Shown: positions 37,036 to 46,886, numbered from the stretch's first letter. The stretch is 64,000 bases of DNA from Rhizobium sp. NFR03 (GCF_900111275.1 NZ_FOGR01000002.1:558001-622000); one strand, 5' to 3'. Notes: generated by a model from the sequence alone, not told the origin. Numbers and translations: made by a program.

Positions 37036-37779
37036 ATGGTCATCTATATTCCAGGGGGTCGAAGCGGCGATGATAGCCGCAACGGCCGCCAGACCCGGGC
37101 CTCGCGCACAGCCACTCTGATCGCCCGGCTTCAGCTGATGCAGAAAGATATCGAAGCTCGCAACTTCGCCGTTTTCCGAATGAACGGAAACGGCCTGCCG
37201 GCATCACGCAAGCTGACCTGCGTTCTGGACAACTGGGGAACCGCGGCGGAAGAAATGACGCACGACGTCGTCTCGACCTATGGCGACGAGATGAAACAGC
37301 ATCTCGACATCTCGCTTCTGCCCCTCCTGTGGAACGGTGCAGACAATCGTCAGACGGCGGAGACGATCGATTTCGATCGCTTCGTGCTTCGCTTGAAGCT
37401 GCGCACGCTTCCCTATGCCGGCATCGCATTTCCGGTGCGCCTCGGAGCTCAGGGCAATGGCTATGTCGCCTTCATGGCGCCATCGCTCGATCTGACCAGC
37501 GAGGTTATTCTCGACCTCCACGGCCGCAGCTGCCATGTGATGACGGATCTGTTTGCGGCCGACGAGCGCCGCCTGCAACCGGCCGAGGCTCTGAGCGAAC
37601 GCGAGATCGGCTGCCTGCAAATGGCCGGGGACGGTTACATCAGTGAAGAGATTGCGGAAAAGATGGGCCTCTCGGTGCACACCGTGAATGCCTATCTGGG
37701 CGCTGCCACCGCCAAGCTCGATTCCGTCAACCGAATCCAGGCGATCGCCAAGGCGATCCGCCTTGGCTACATCAGCTGA
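37036..37779 (+). CDS. visR: LuxR-family master motility regulator VisR
   Basis: A 247-residue partner of VisN with the same layout: an effector-like N-terminal domain and a C-terminal LuxR helix-turn-helix (EALSEREIGCLQMAGDGYISEEIAEKMGLSVHTVNAYL in pieces, about residues 180-218). It starts 8 bp after visN, indicating one transcript. Its 3' end converges with the unknown - strand gene downstream of flhB. Confidence 0.92.
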   Translation: MVIYIPGGRSGDDSRNGRQTRASRTATLIARLQLMQKDIEARNFAVFRMNGNGLPASRKLTCVLDNWGTAAEEMTHDVVSTYGDEMKQHLDISLLPLLWNGADNRQTAETIDFDRFVLRLKLRTLPYAGIAFPVRLGAQGNGYVAFMAPSLDLTSEVILDLHGRSCHVMTDLFAADERRLQPAEALSEREIGCLQMAGDGYISEEIAEKMGLSVHTVNAYLGAATAKLDSVNRIQAIAKAIRLGYIS

Positions 37780-37800
37780 ACCAGACATTCTGGCTCGCTT

Positions 37801-38241
37801 TCAGCAGGCCATCGCAGTGGGATAGGATTTGATGAACTTGGCCGCATCCAGGCTGCGGGCGAGGAACGCCGTGTTCTCTTCCGGATCGACGGACGGCTTC
37901 TTGAAGGCAATATGATTGATCTCGATCGCGGCCGAGTCGTCGCGCAACGCGAGTTGCGCATAGACGGTCACGCCATCCGGCTTCAGTTCGAGATCGAGCA
38001 CGATTTCCGGATTGCGATTCCAGTCCAGCATGTAATTGCCGCCAATGCCGAAATTGACCGTACCTGGGACGAAATAGAGTTCGGCCGCCGACGACACCAG
38101 GTCGGCAAGGCTACCGTGCGACTCGTAGCGCAGAAGCGCAATGAAGTCGGCTGCATCGATGAGACGAAGTTCGGTCGCGACCGGACGGATAGCATCCGCA
38201 ACGATCTTTTCGCGCTGTTCGGAATATTCGCATTTTTTCAT
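37801..38241 (-). CDS. Hypothetical protein of the flhB operon
   Basis: A 146-residue soluble protein, unknown family. It starts MKKCEYSEQREKIVADAIRP and has an alpha/beta pattern with FGIGGNYMLDWNRNPEIVLDLEL and VYAQLALRDDSAAIEINH; no metal or nucleotide motif is visible. It begins 5 bp after the flhB stop on the same strand, so it is part of the flhB transcript, and this position (between visR and flhB) is kept in rhizobia. A motility-related role is inferred from position only. Confidence 0.8.
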   Translation of the reverse strand: MKKCEYSEQREKIVADAIRPVATELRLIDAADFIALLRYESHGSLADLVSSAAELYFVPGTVNFGIGGNYMLDWNRNPEIVLDLELKPDGVTVYAQLALRDDSAAIEINHIAFKKPSVDPEENTAFLARSLDAAKFIKSYPTAMAC

Positions 38242-38246
38242 CGCAA

Positions 38247-39329
38247 TCAGTTCATCCGTGTCGGGTTCGATTTCGTTGCGTAGACCCGGTGGATGAGTTC
38301 GGCGACCGCCTTGTAAAACACCGGTGGAATAACACTATCCACCGAGACTTGCGCAAACATTGAGCGTGCGAGAGGCGGATCCTCGAAGACGGGGATGTTG
38401 TTCTCCTCCGCAAGAGCGCGAATGCGCAGCGCCACTAGGTCCTGCCCCTTGGCGACCACGACCGGGGCATCCCCTTCTTCCCGGACATAGCGCAGCGCCA
38501 CGGCAAAGTGGGTAGGGTTCGCAATCACCAGAGTTGCGCGCGGAACGGAGGAAATCATCCGGCGCCGTGCACGGTCGCGTGCGATCGAACGTAAGCGTGC
38601 CTTTACGATTGGATCGCCCTGCGTCTGCTTCATTTCCTCCTTCACCTCCTGCTTCGTCATGCGCAGCTCGTCGTACCAGTGATGCCGTGTCCAGAAAAAA
38701 TCGGCGATGGCGATGGCGGCCGTGGAGAAGAGCACGACGTTCATGATCTTGTTGAAGTCGCGGCCCATGATCTCGAAGATCGTGATCGGATCGGAAAACA
38801 TCGCGTCGAGCGTCGCGTAGAAATCGTCCCACAGCGTCAGTGCGACGATGCCGGAGATGACGGCGATCTTGACGAAGGATTTCGCGAACTCCACGAGCCC
38901 GGGCACACTGTAGATCCTCCCCACCCCCGCGATCGGCGAGATCCGGTTCATCTTCGGGGCGATCCGGTCGAAGACGGGGCTCGGCAGGTTCTGAAGGATC
39001 GAAGACCCCACACCGAAGGCGATCATCAGCGCGAAGACAGGCACGACCAGCGCGCCCGAGGCCCAGAGGAGCTTCGATATCAGGGCCGTCGCGTCGTTCG
39101 ATGTGGTGATTCGCCAGGCATCCGGCTGCTCGAAGATATCCTTCAGGGCTTCTGCCATGCTGCGGAACCCGTCGGGCAGGAAGAAAACCACGTAGATGTA
39201 GATGGCGAGCGTCGAGGCGAACATCGTGACCTCGCGGGAAAACGGGACGTTCCCCTTCTCGAGGGCATCGCTGACCTTTTTCTCGGACGGCGATTCGGTT
39301 TTGCTGTCTTTATCCTGATCGTCCGACAT
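38247..39329 (-). CDS. flhB: Flagellar type III export switch protein FlhB
   Basis: A 360-residue export apparatus protein. Four hydrophobic spans occupy about 35-215, and the cytoplasmic domain has the autocleavage site N271-P-T-H ([12 protein letters not shown]). FlhB switches export from rod/hook to filament substrates. The N-terminal tail is charged. The 235 bp upstream to fliG contain a likely fliG terminator. Confidence 0.95.
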   Translation of the reverse strand: MSDDQDKDSKTESPSEKKVSDALEKGNVPFSREVTMFASTLAIYIYVVFFLPDGFRSMAEALKDIFEQPDAWRITTSNDATALISKLLWASGALVVPVFALMIAFGVGSSILQNLPSPVFDRIAPKMNRISPIAGVGRIYSVPGLVEFAKSFVKIAVISGIVALTLWDDFYATLDAMFSDPITIFEIMGRDFNKIMNVVLFSTAAIAIADFFWTRHHWYDELRMTKQEVKEEMKQTQGDPIVKARLRSIARDRARRRMISSVPRATLVIANPTHFAVALRYVREEGDAPVVVAKGQDLVALRIRALAEENNIPVFEDPPLARSMFAQVSVDSVIPPVFYKAVAELIHRVYATKSNPTRMN

Positions 39330-39507
39330 GAAAACGGCCCTTCACGATATCGCACTTGTTACCTCGGCCGACCATCTCGTGGCGACCGGCGTCGTTGGCG
39401 ATGTTGTGGGCTGACGGGGCCGGTCTGGCAAGAGCCTCGTTTCCCCACGGTCTTGCAGAGGTCGTTCCAGACTGCACGTCCGGCGGTACCCGCGTCCGAA
39501 ATGCAGA

Positions 39508-39537
39508 AACCCGCCGCAACGCATGTTGCCGGCGGGC
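39508..39537 (-). terminator. Probable terminator of the motA-fliM-fliN-fliG operon
   Basis: On the - strand CCCGCCGGCAAC pairs with GTTGCGGCGGG (one bulged base) followed by TTTC. The stem is strong but the T run is short. It lies about 28 bp after the fliG stop. Confidence 0.6.
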
Positions 39538-39564
39538 TCTCGATATTTCAGGGGAGTGGTCGCG

Positions 39565-40596
39565 TCAGGCTGCGACAGCTTCCTTCGGCTTGAGTTCGAT
39601 CTGCCCGCTGGCGGCGAGGCGGATGGCTTCCTGCGTCACGGAGCGGCGGGCAACGGCGATGTCGCGCGGATTGATACCGGCGTCGCCGGAGCTCAGATCC
39701 GACTCGATCATGCGGCGCTGGCGAGCACCGATCGAGGCGAGGACGCTTTCGCGCATCTCCATGCTCGATCCGCGAAGCGCCATGGTGATGATGTCGCCGG
39801 CGATGTCGTTGAACAGAGCGACGCGGCTCTTCTGCGGCATGAGAAGGATATCGTCGAACAGGAAGATCTTGGGGCGCACCTTCTTGACCGAGTCCGTGCT
39901 GATCGATTCGAGCGAGGCAAGCAGCGTGTCGACGTCGCTCTTGTCCATCTCGTTCATGACTTCGGCAATCTTGACCGAGCCGACCGAGTTGCGCTCGGCA
40001 TCCATTTCACGCAGCAGTTCGACAACGCGCGTCTCGATGATGGCGGCCGCCTTCGGCGACACGTTCTTCATGTTGACGGTTCGGTTGATGATGTCGGCAC
40101 GTCCGGCTTCCGGCAGCTGCAGCAGCACCTTGGCGCCAAAGGTCGATGGCATCATCGAGAGGATGTAGGCGGTGGTCTGGGGATGTTCCTTGGATAGATT
40201 CTGAGAGACGAAGACCGGATCCGCATCCTGCAGGCGGTCCCAGATGTTGGTCTCGTAGGACTGGAACGCCGTGCGGCGACCGAGCAGGCCATCGACCTCG
40301 TCGGGTGTCAGACCCTCTTCGAGAATGGCCTCGATCGCCTTGGCATTGTCCATAAGGCCCGCACCTTCGGTGAACAGGTCTTCGAATTCATTGACGAGGA
40401 TTTCGAGCTCGTGCGGCTCGATGGATCGCAGCGTCTGCGCGGAGGCGATGATGCCCTGCAACTCGCTCTGCGTGAAGAACTTCAACAGCTTCCCGGCGAT
40501 CGGCTTGCCCATGCTCAACAGCACGGCCGCAGCCTTGTCCATCTGGCTCAGGGGGCGCGTCAGCGCCGATGCTTCGAAATCGTCGTAATCCATCAT
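39565..40596 (-). CDS. fliG: Flagellar motor switch protein FliG
   Basis: A 343-residue switch protein. The armadillo-repeat domains are recognisable (MDKAAAVLLSMG; HPQTTAYILSMM), and the C-terminal charged torque region is DILLMPQKSRVALFNDI ... MRESVLASIGARQRRMIESDL. It joins FliF to the FliM/FliN ring. Two ATGs (40593, 40596) follow AGGAAGGA; a longer start at 40629 is possible. Confidence 0.95.
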   Translation of the reverse strand: MMDYDDFEASALTRPLSQMDKAAAVLLSMGKPIAGKLLKFFTQSELQGIIASAQTLRSIEPHELEILVNEFEDLFTEGAGLMDNAKAIEAILEEGLTPDEVDGLLGRRTAFQSYETNIWDRLQDADPVFVSQNLSKEHPQTTAYILSMMPSTFGAKVLLQLPEAGRADIINRTVNMKNVSPKAAAIIETRVVELLREMDAERNSVGSVKIAEVMNEMDKSDVDTLLASLESISTDSVKKVRPKIFLFDDILLMPQKSRVALFNDIAGDIITMALRGSSMEMRESVLASIGARQRRMIESDLSSGDAGINPRDIAVARRSVTQEAIRLAASGQIELKPKEAVAA

Positions 40597-40754
40597 GGAT
40601 CCTTCCTGGACGGCATCGCTGTCTGTCACGACGCCGAAACGGTCTTCATCTGCTGCGGTTGTCTCCAGGCCCTGAAGGCCCGGAAGGAATGCAGTGCCCT
40701 TGCGGGATGTGGAAGCCGGCCATCATGCCCGCCTTCCACCAGTCTCGTCGGCCT

Positions 40755-41342
40755 TCAGGCCTTCTTTCCGCTGTTGACCTCGATCAGCTTGACGCCGAAC
40801 CGGGTGTCGTCTTCCTCGAGAACCGTGATCTCGCCGCGGCCGATGACCCGGCCGTTGACCATGATCTCGACCGGTTCGCCGATCCTGCGGTCGAGCGCGA
40901 TCGTCGCGCCTTCCGTCAGACCCATCAGTCCGGAGACCTGCATGCGGCTGGATCCGAGCACGATCTGCACATCGATCGGGATGTCCATGATCAGATCGAG
41001 ATTGCCATGCATGGTCGCGCCCGCCGTCGGTGAAGGCGTTGCAAAGCTGTCTTCGAATGCGCTGTCGCCAAAGGCTGTCGCGGCACCTGATGCAGGCTCC
41101 GCAAAGCTGCCGGCAAAGGGGTTGTCGTCGTCGGTCGCGCCGAAATCGCTCATGAAGTCGGGAGCGGCCGCCGGCGCTGCGCCGAAGTCCATGCCGAAGC
41201 CCGTGTCCAGGCCTGTGTCTGGAATGCCGCCTTCGGCATCCGTCTTCAGAACGCCGCGAAGGTCGTCGATCGCCTGATCCAGCTCTAAATCGCCGGTTAC
41301 CGCGCTCTGGTCTTCTGTCAGTGGTGCTGTCTTGGGTGCCAT
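40755..41342 (-). CDS. fliN: Flagellar motor switch protein FliN
   Basis: A 195-residue FliN with a long Asp/Ala/Phe-rich N-terminal extension and a C-terminal SpoA domain (about 110-190: [51 protein letters not shown] in pieces, GVKLIEV). It forms the C-ring base and may position FliH/FliI. The gap to fliG is 158 bp. Confidence 0.94.
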   Translation of the reverse strand: MAPKTAPLTEDQSAVTGDLELDQAIDDLRGVLKTDAEGGIPDTGLDTGFGMDFGAAPAAAPDFMSDFGATDDDNPFAGSFAEPASGAATAFGDSAFEDSFATPSPTAGATMHGNLDLIMDIPIDVQIVLGSSRMQVSGLMGLTEGATIALDRRIGEPVEIMVNGRVIGRGEITVLEEDDTRFGVKLIEVNSGKKA

Positions 41343-41401
41343 GTCGAGAGTATTCCAGTTGAAACTTGCCCCAAGCCTGTCATGGCTCGGCGGTCCGTGA
41401 A

Positions 41402-42340
41402 TTAGCGCGTGAGATGCTGAAGAAGTTCGTCTTCGGTGCCAAACGTGTCCTTGACGCGCACGGTATAGCGCGCGCCCGAGCGTCCGAACTCGCAGACGTA
41501 GAGGTCGCGTCCGTTCGCCTTCACATCGACCCGTACGTCCTTCGGATCGTGGAAAGGAATGACGTCGCCCGGCTTGAGCTGGGTGATCGCGGCAAGCGTC
41601 AGCTCTTCCAGCTTGATGTGCGCCTGCAGCTCGACCATGGAACGGCGAACCTGTTGCTCGACCTGTTCGGCCCAGGCGGTCTTCTGGCGCCGTGCTTGCC
41701 CGATACCCTTGGGAAACACGATCGTGGTCTTCAGCAGCGTCTGCTGCGGAACGAGGATCGAGAATGTGGAGAGAACGGGGCCGACGCCGAGGGTGATGTT
41801 CACGCAGGCCGTGTAGACGTCCTCGACATCCTTGTCGTCCGCCGACCGGTTTTCGGCGTTATAGCACTTGCCGACGAACGGCTCGAAGCCACCGGGCGCA
41901 TTCACTGCGGACTTGAGAACGCCGGCGACCTTTTCGAAGACGATGGCCGCAACGTCGAGTTCGATGACGGACAGGTTGCGCGGCTTCGGTTCCTCGATGG
42001 ATTCGGCTGGCGAACCCAGCAGCATTTCCATCATGGTGATGATCGCAGGGCTATCGCAGCTGATGGTGAAGTCGCTGCACCAGTTGCGCAACAGGCAATC
42101 CGAAAGCGCGACCCCGTCTCCAAGCTTGCGGATCAGCTCGCTCTTCAGTCCCGTGTCAAACCCGGCATAGCCGATGGTCAGGTCCAGCCCCGTTTCGCTC
42201 TGCAGCAGGTCGGGCAGGAACTCGCCGAAGACCTGGCCGAGATCGGCGCAGATCTTGCCGATGGTCTTGTCGTCGCCGAGCGCGCCAGTCATGCGCGCCA
42301 GCAGTTTCCGGTCGAAGGAATAGATGTTCTCGCTGGTCAT
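41402..42340 (-). CDS. fliM: Flagellar motor switch protein FliM
   Basis: A 312-residue divergent alphaproteobacterial FliM. It lacks the canonical N-terminal LSQDEIDAL-type CheY-binding peptide; the middle CheC-like domain covers about 50-210 and the C-terminal SpoA part contains [24 protein letters not shown]. The signal protein contact must therefore differ from the enteric model. It ends 60 bp before fliN and begins 3 bp after motA's stop. Confidence 0.9.
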   Translation of the reverse strand: MTSENIYSFDRKLLARMTGALGDDKTIGKICADLGQVFGEFLPDLLQSETGLDLTIGYAGFDTGLKSELIRKLGDGVALSDCLLRNWCSDFTISCDSPAIITMMEMLLGSPAESIEEPKPRNLSVIELDVAAIVFEKVAGVLKSAVNAPGGFEPFVGKCYNAENRSADDKDVEDVYTACVNITLGVGPVLSTFSILVPQQTLLKTTIVFPKGIGQARRQKTAWAEQVEQQVRRSMVELQAHIKLEELTLAAITQLKPGDVIPFHDPKDVRVDVKANGRDLYVCEFGRSGARYTVRVKDTFGTEDELLQHLTR

Positions 42341-42343
42341 GGA

Positions 42344-43222
42344 TCAGGCCGCCTTGCTTTCGCCGCCGCCGCCGGGGTTCATCATTTCCTGCTCCACGGC
42401 ATCGATCGACGGACGCTCGTAGGAGGAGATCGTCTTGCGCCCGTATTCGAGAGCGACCTGCGGCACGGAGCCGTTCATGTAGGCAAGCAGCGTCTGCTTC
42501 ACGATGATGTAGAGGCGGTTCTGTTTTTCGCGCACATGCTTCACGTTGGCGATCAGCGGGCTGACGATGCAGTAGGACAGGAAGATGCCAAGCATGGTGC
42601 CGACGAGGGCGGCCGCGATCTTGCCGCCGAGAACCTCCGGGCTCTCGGTGATGGCGCCCATGGCCTTGATGACGCCGAGAACGGCCGCGACGATCCCGAT
42701 GGCGGGGAACGCATCGCCCATCGTCGCCAGCGAGTTGTACGAATGCATCTTGTCGTGGGTGATGGTGTTGATTTCCTCGTCCATCAGCGCCTCGATCTCA
42801 TGGCTGCGGGCATTGCCGATGATGATGAGGCGGACGTAGTCGCAGATGAAGGCCGTGAGGTCCTTGTTCTTCAGAACGGTCGGTGCCGACTGGAAGATCG
42901 CGGATTCGTCCGGGTTGTCGATGTGGCTTTCGATCTCGTTGCGCGACTTGGTGCGCAGGTCGCGCATCAGGCTGTAAAGCACGCCGAGCGTGTCGAGATA
43001 TTCGCGCTGCTTGGGCACCTTGTGCTTGAAGGCCTCCACGAGCGCCTTGCCGGCGTCCTTCACCGTCTTCATGGAGTTGCCCATGATGAAGCCGCCGATG
43101 CCGGCGCCGCCGATGATGACGAGCTCGAACGGCTGGTTGAGAACGGCCATGTGCCCGCCCATCGCAATAAAGCCGCCGAGAATACAGCCCATTGTCATGA
43201 CGAGTCCGATGATGATGTTCAT
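42344..43222 (-). CDS. motA: Flagellar stator protein MotA
   Basis: A 292-residue proton-channel stator subunit with four hydrophobic spans ([21 protein letters not shown] at the N-terminus; two near 170-220). The cytoplasmic charged loop (about 60-160) and the conserved prolines of the [17 protein letters not shown] segment are present. It heads a - strand operon motA-fliM-fliN-fliG, and its partner motB lies far downstream on the other strand, an arrangement typical of rhizobia. It diverges from the DUF1217 gene. Confidence 0.95.
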   Translation of the reverse strand: MNIIIGLVMTMGCILGGFIAMGGHMAVLNQPFELVIIGGAGIGGFIMGNSMKTVKDAGKALVEAFKHKVPKQREYLDTLGVLYSLMRDLRTKSRNEIESHIDNPDESAIFQSAPTVLKNKDLTAFICDYVRLIIIGNARSHEIEALMDEEINTITHDKMHSYNSLATMGDAFPAIGIVAAVLGVIKAMGAITESPEVLGGKIAAALVGTMLGIFLSYCIVSPLIANVKHVREKQNRLYIIVKQTLLAYMNGSVPQVALEYGRKTISSYERPSIDAVEQEMMNPGGGGESKAA

Positions 43223-43419
43223 GTCTCTACCTGCCGCAGTGGTGGATTGTGGGGTCCATCCCTAGGGTCCGATGCTTGCGTGAAGCTGGTTGCAAGCCGG
43301 ATAAAAGGCCCGGCAAGTTTGGCGAAAAGCGCCGACAGGTTCGCGCAAGGAGCAGCGTTCAGCTTGGTCGCGAACAGGAGCCGGGCCCAAGCCGTGTGCT
43401 TCGCCTTCGGGGATATGCC

Positions 43420-44199
43420 TTGACCACCACCTTCACCAGCTACAGGCAGATAACGGCCGACCTCACGACGTCGCTGAAGCGCGTGACGGAGAAGCCCGAC
43501 GTGGCGCGGGAAACCGAGTATTATCTCGCCCATATCGGCAATGTGAAGTCGATCGACGACCTCTTCGCCGACACCCGCCTGTACGACTATGCCATGAAGG
43601 CCCACGGCCTCGAAGACATGGGCTACGCCAAGGCCTTCATGCGCAAGGTGCTGACCGAAGGCGTCGCCAGCGACGATGCCTTTGCCAACAAGCTCTCCGA
43701 CAGCCGCTACACAGATCTCGTCAAGTCGCTGAACTTCGCCGCGGACGGCGCTGCCGCCACCGCTTCCGAGAAGGCCCTCAAGGGCGTGACGGAAAAATAC
43801 GTCCGCCAGACGCTGGAGCAGGACGCAGGCGAAGACAATGCTGGCGTTCGCCTGGCACTTTATTTCGAGCGCATGGCGCCCGGTGTCACCAATTCCTACG
43901 GCCTTCTGGCCGACGAGGCACTGGCGCAGGTCGTGCGCACGATCATGCAGGTCCCGGACGCCTTCGCGGCAGCCGATATCGACAAGCAGGCCGATGCCGT
44001 TTCCAAGGCGATCGACCTCAAGGATCTGCAGGATCCGCAGAAGATGTCGAAGCTGATGGAACGCTTCACCGCGCTCTGGGAACTCGACCACGCCACGAAC
44101 AACTACGATCCCCTGGCGGTCTTCGGCACGCAGAGCGGTTTCGGCATTTCATCCGATCTTCTCCTGTCCATAAACACTTTGAAGCTCGGAGGTCGATGA
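43420..44199 (+). CDS. DUF1217 domain flagellar protein
   Basis: A 259-residue protein of the DUF1217 family, which occurs in alphaproteobacterial flagellar clusters. The start is probably the TTG at 43420 (LTTTFTSYRQI), with GGGGA a few bases upstream; no in-frame ATG lies near, and upstream codons to 43249 have poor codon use. It is helical and soluble, with no export signal recognised. Its end overlaps flgF by 4 bp, placing it at the head of the flgF-fliI operon. A role in rod assembly or filament function is inferred from context. Confidence 0.82.
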   Translation: MTTTFTSYRQITADLTTSLKRVTEKPDVARETEYYLAHIGNVKSIDDLFADTRLYDYAMKAHGLEDMGYAKAFMRKVLTEGVASDDAFANKLSDSRYTDLVKSLNFAADGAAATASEKALKGVTEKYVRQTLEQDAGEDNAGVRLALYFERMAPGVTNSYGLLADEALAQVVRTIMQVPDAFAAADIDKQADAVSKAIDLKDLQDPQKMSKLMERFTALWELDHATNNYDPLAVFGTQSGFGISSDLLLSINTLKLGGR

Positions 44200-44927
44200 G
44201 CATGCAAACCGGTCTGTACGTCGGCGTTTCCTCGCAAATCGCGCTTGAAAAGCGCATGAATACCCTGGCTGACAATGTCGCCAATGCCACCACTGTCGGC
44301 TTTCGCGCCACGGAGGTGAAGTTCAATACCGTGCTCGGCGATACCCGGCCGACCAAGGTCGCCTTCGTCGGCGAGGGCGCGGAGTTTCTCAACACCTCGT
44401 CGGGTGGTCTGTCCCATACCGGCAACACGCTCGACGTCGCCATCAAGGGCGATGCCTGGCTTTCCATCGAAACACCCGCTGGCGTTGCGTTGACACGCGA
44501 CGGACGTTTCTCCCTGACGGAAACCGGCGATCTCGTCACCATGCGGGGTTATCCGGTTCTCGATGCGGGTGGTGCTCCCATCCAGCTGAACGCCAATGCT
44601 GGCGAGGTCGTCATCGGCAATGATGGCGTCATTCGCCAGAACGGCACCCAGGTGGCGGCCCTCGGTCTCTCGGAGGCCAACTTCGCCAACGGCTTTTCGC
44701 GTTACGACAATTCCGCCGTGATCCCGACGACGGCCCCCGAGCCGGTCGTGGATCGCATGGATGTCGGTGTGATGCAGGGTTACGTCGAGGAATCCAACGT
44801 CAACCCCGTCCAGGAGATGTCGCAGCTGATCACCGTCTCGCGCGCCTTCGAGAGCATCGCCTCGCTCCTGCGGGACAGCGAGACGTCGCTGGATGAGGCG
44901 ATCAAGACGCTCGGTGGCAGCAAGTGA
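44196..44927 (+). CDS. flgF: Flagellar basal-body rod protein FlgF
   Basis: A 243-residue proximal-rod protein. The N-terminal rod signature QIALEKRMNTLADNVANATTVGFRA is recognisable, and the C-terminal VEESNVNPVQEMSQLITVSRAFESI matches the rod/hook C-terminal helix. It is exported by the flagellar type III system. It overlaps the DUF1217 gene and the fliI start (4 bp each). Confidence 0.93.
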   Translation: MSMQTGLYVGVSSQIALEKRMNTLADNVANATTVGFRATEVKFNTVLGDTRPTKVAFVGEGAEFLNTSSGGLSHTGNTLDVAIKGDAWLSIETPAGVALTRDGRFSLTETGDLVTMRGYPVLDAGGAPIQLNANAGEVVIGNDGVIRQNGTQVAALGLSEANFANGFSRYDNSAVIPTTAPEPVVDRMDVGVMQGYVEESNVNPVQEMSQLITVSRAFESIASLLRDSETSLDEAIKTLGGSK

Positions 44928-46315
44928 CCGTCATCAACGATCAACCGCTCGACGTCCGTCAGGCATCGACAGCCTTGTCGGCGCTTGCCGGTCTCGTCGA
45001 TCGGTATTCCAAGGCCGAGCATGCCGTTGCGCCGGGTGGTCATGTCCAGACCATCTCGCCCGGCCACTACACCGTCAGTGGCCTGTCCCGCCATGTTCGC
45101 CTCGGCGAGTTCGTCGCCCACAAGAGCGCGACCGGCATCCATCTCGGCGAAGTCGTCAAGGTCGAGCCGGAAACCGTCGTCGTCTGCCCGATCGAGCCGG
45201 GCGAGCCGATCGGCATACACGATACGGTCATCCGCAAGGGCGCCTTCCGCGTTGCTCCCACGGCCAGCTGGTGCGGCCGCACCATCAATTCGCTCGGCGA
45301 GCCGATCGACGGTCGCGGGCCGATGATGCAGGGCGACGTCCGTCGCGCCATTTCCACCTCCGCGCCGCCGTCCATGACGCGCCAGCGCGTCGAGCACTGT
45401 TTCCGCACGGGCGTTCGCGCCGTCGATATCTTCTCGCCGCTCTGCCTCGGCCAGCGTCTCGGCGTTTTCGCCGGCTCCGGCGTCGGCAAGTCGACGCTTC
45501 TCTCCATGCTTGCCCGTGCCGATGCCTTCGACCGCGTCGTTATCGCGCTGGTCGGCGAACGTGGCCGCGAAGTCCGCGAATTCATCGAGGACACGCTCGG
45601 CGACAACCTGAAGAAGTCGGTCGCCGTGGTCGCCACCAGCGACGAGAGCCCCATGCTGCGCAAGATGGCGCCGCTGACCGCCATTACCATCGCGGAGCAT
45701 TTCCGCGACCAGGGCGACAACGTCCTTCTCATCATCGACAGCGTGACCCGCTTCGCCCACGCCATCCGCGAAGTCGCGACGGCGTCCGGCGAGCCGCCGA
45801 TCGCGCGTGGCTATCCTGCCTCGGTCTTCACCGAACTCCCCCGCCTTCTGGAACGCGCAGGTCCGGGCCCGGAAGGCACGGGCACCATCACGGCGATCAT
45901 CTCGATCCTCGTTGACGGCGACAATCACAACGACCCCATCGCCGACTCCACGCGCGGCATTCTCGACGGTCACATCGTCATGGACCGCAGCCTTGCCGAA
46001 GAGGGTCGCTATCCCCCGATCAATCCGCTGTCTTCCGTCTCGCGTCTGGCACGCAAGGCCTGGACGCCGGATCAGGAGATGCTGGTCTCGCGGCTGAAGT
46101 CGCTCATCCATCGCTTCGAGGAAACCCGCGACCTTCGCCTCATCGGCGGTTATCGCGCGGGCTCGGATCCCGATCTCGACATGGCCATCAAGCAGGTGCC
46201 TGTCATCTACGACATCCTGAAGCAGACACCGGGCGAACGCCCTGCCTTCGACGCATTTACGGACCTCGCCAATGCGCTGAAGGCCGGAGCAGGCGGGCAG
46301 CAGGCGCGGCGCTGA
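44924..46315 (+). CDS. fliI: Flagellum-specific ATPase FliI
   Basis: A 463-residue F1-beta-like ATPase of the export apparatus. Walker A is GSGVGKST (183-190), Walker B is VLLIIDSVTRFA, and the arginine finger region lies in ARGYPASVFTELPRLLERAG. It begins with GTG inside the flgF stop (GTGA). No FliH or FliJ gene is beside it; a FliH-like gene occurs at 57595. Confidence 0.96.
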   Translation: MTVINDQPLDVRQASTALSALAGLVDRYSKAEHAVAPGGHVQTISPGHYTVSGLSRHVRLGEFVAHKSATGIHLGEVVKVEPETVVVCPIEPGEPIGIHDTVIRKGAFRVAPTASWCGRTINSLGEPIDGRGPMMQGDVRRAISTSAPPSMTRQRVEHCFRTGVRAVDIFSPLCLGQRLGVFAGSGVGKSTLLSMLARADAFDRVVIALVGERGREVREFIEDTLGDNLKKSVAVVATSDESPMLRKMAPLTAITIAEHFRDQGDNVLLIIDSVTRFAHAIREVATASGEPPIARGYPASVFTELPRLLERAGPGPEGTGTITAIISILVDGDNHNDPIADSTRGILDGHIVMDRSLAEEGRYPPINPLSSVSRLARKAWTPDQEMLVSRLKSLIHRFEETRDLRLIGGYRAGSDPDLDMAIKQVPVIYDILKQTPGERPAFDAFTDLANALKAGAGGQQARR

Positions 46316-46334
46316 CGAGAGGAAGGAGACAGGC

Positions 46335-46886
46335 ATGAACGACATGGATGCAGACGAAATCGTCAGGCAGCGCAAGAAGAGCGATCGCATGCCCATCTTC
46401 GACAAGGCGCTTGTCGGCACGGGCATCGCCCTTGCGGGCCTCGCCATGTTCTTTCCGTGGTACGCTTTTCTGAACCAGGAAAAGTTCGCGCTTCCCGCTC
46501 TCTGGAACGGCGCGACTCAGGATCTTCCCGAAAAGATCGGCACGCCGGGCATGGTGGCCGCTCCTCAGGCGTCTCCGTCCGACGCGGCGCAGACACTGGC
46601 TGCGGAAACGCAGGCGGCTGTCGATCAGCTCGTCACGGCAACGGTGCCGGCGCCGAAACCGGGGGAGCCGGCCGAGCCGATGCTCGACCAGCCCTTGCCG
46701 GGATCCATCACCTTCAAGCTCGTTCACGTCGCCGGCGGTCGCGCCCTGATCGAGGATGTCAGCGGCATGTACATTGTCCGGGTAGGCTCTCCCCTGCCGG
46801 ACAACAGCCGGCTTGCCACGCTCGAGGAGCGCGATGGCAGCTGGGTGATGATCACGTCGCGAGGAGACGTCTTCAAGGCGGAATGA
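46335..46886 (+). CDS. Bitopic flagellar-cluster protein with a PilP/GspC-like C-terminus
   Basis: A 183-residue protein of unknown function. The first ~25 residues are charged (cytoplasmic), one membrane span follows (about 26-47), then a Pro/Ala/Gln-rich linker to ~110. The C-terminal ~70 residues (RALIEDVSGMYIVRVGSPLP ... RDGSWVMITSRGDVF) show the alternating strands and glycine spacing of the inner-membrane HR domain of GspC/PilP. It is placed in the fliI-flgB operon, but is not a FliJ (no coiled coil). The domain resemblance is my inference. Confidence 0.75.
   Translation: MNDMDADEIVRQRKKSDRMPIFDKALVGTGIALAGLAMFFPWYAFLNQEKFALPALWNGATQDLPEKIGTPGMVAAPQASPSDAAQTLAAETQAAVDQLVTATVPAPKPGEPAEPMLDQPLPGSITFKLVHVAGGRALIEDVSGMYIVRVGSPLPDNSRLATLEERDGSWVMITSRGDVFKAE

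Noticed and set aside
41366-43423. A 685-codon + strand frame opposite fliM and motA
   Set aside because: Antisense shadow; the composition is His/Asp/Arg-rich as expected from reversed codons.
44780-46447. A 555-codon - strand frame opposite flgF and fliI
   Set aside because: Shadow frame with reversed-codon composition.
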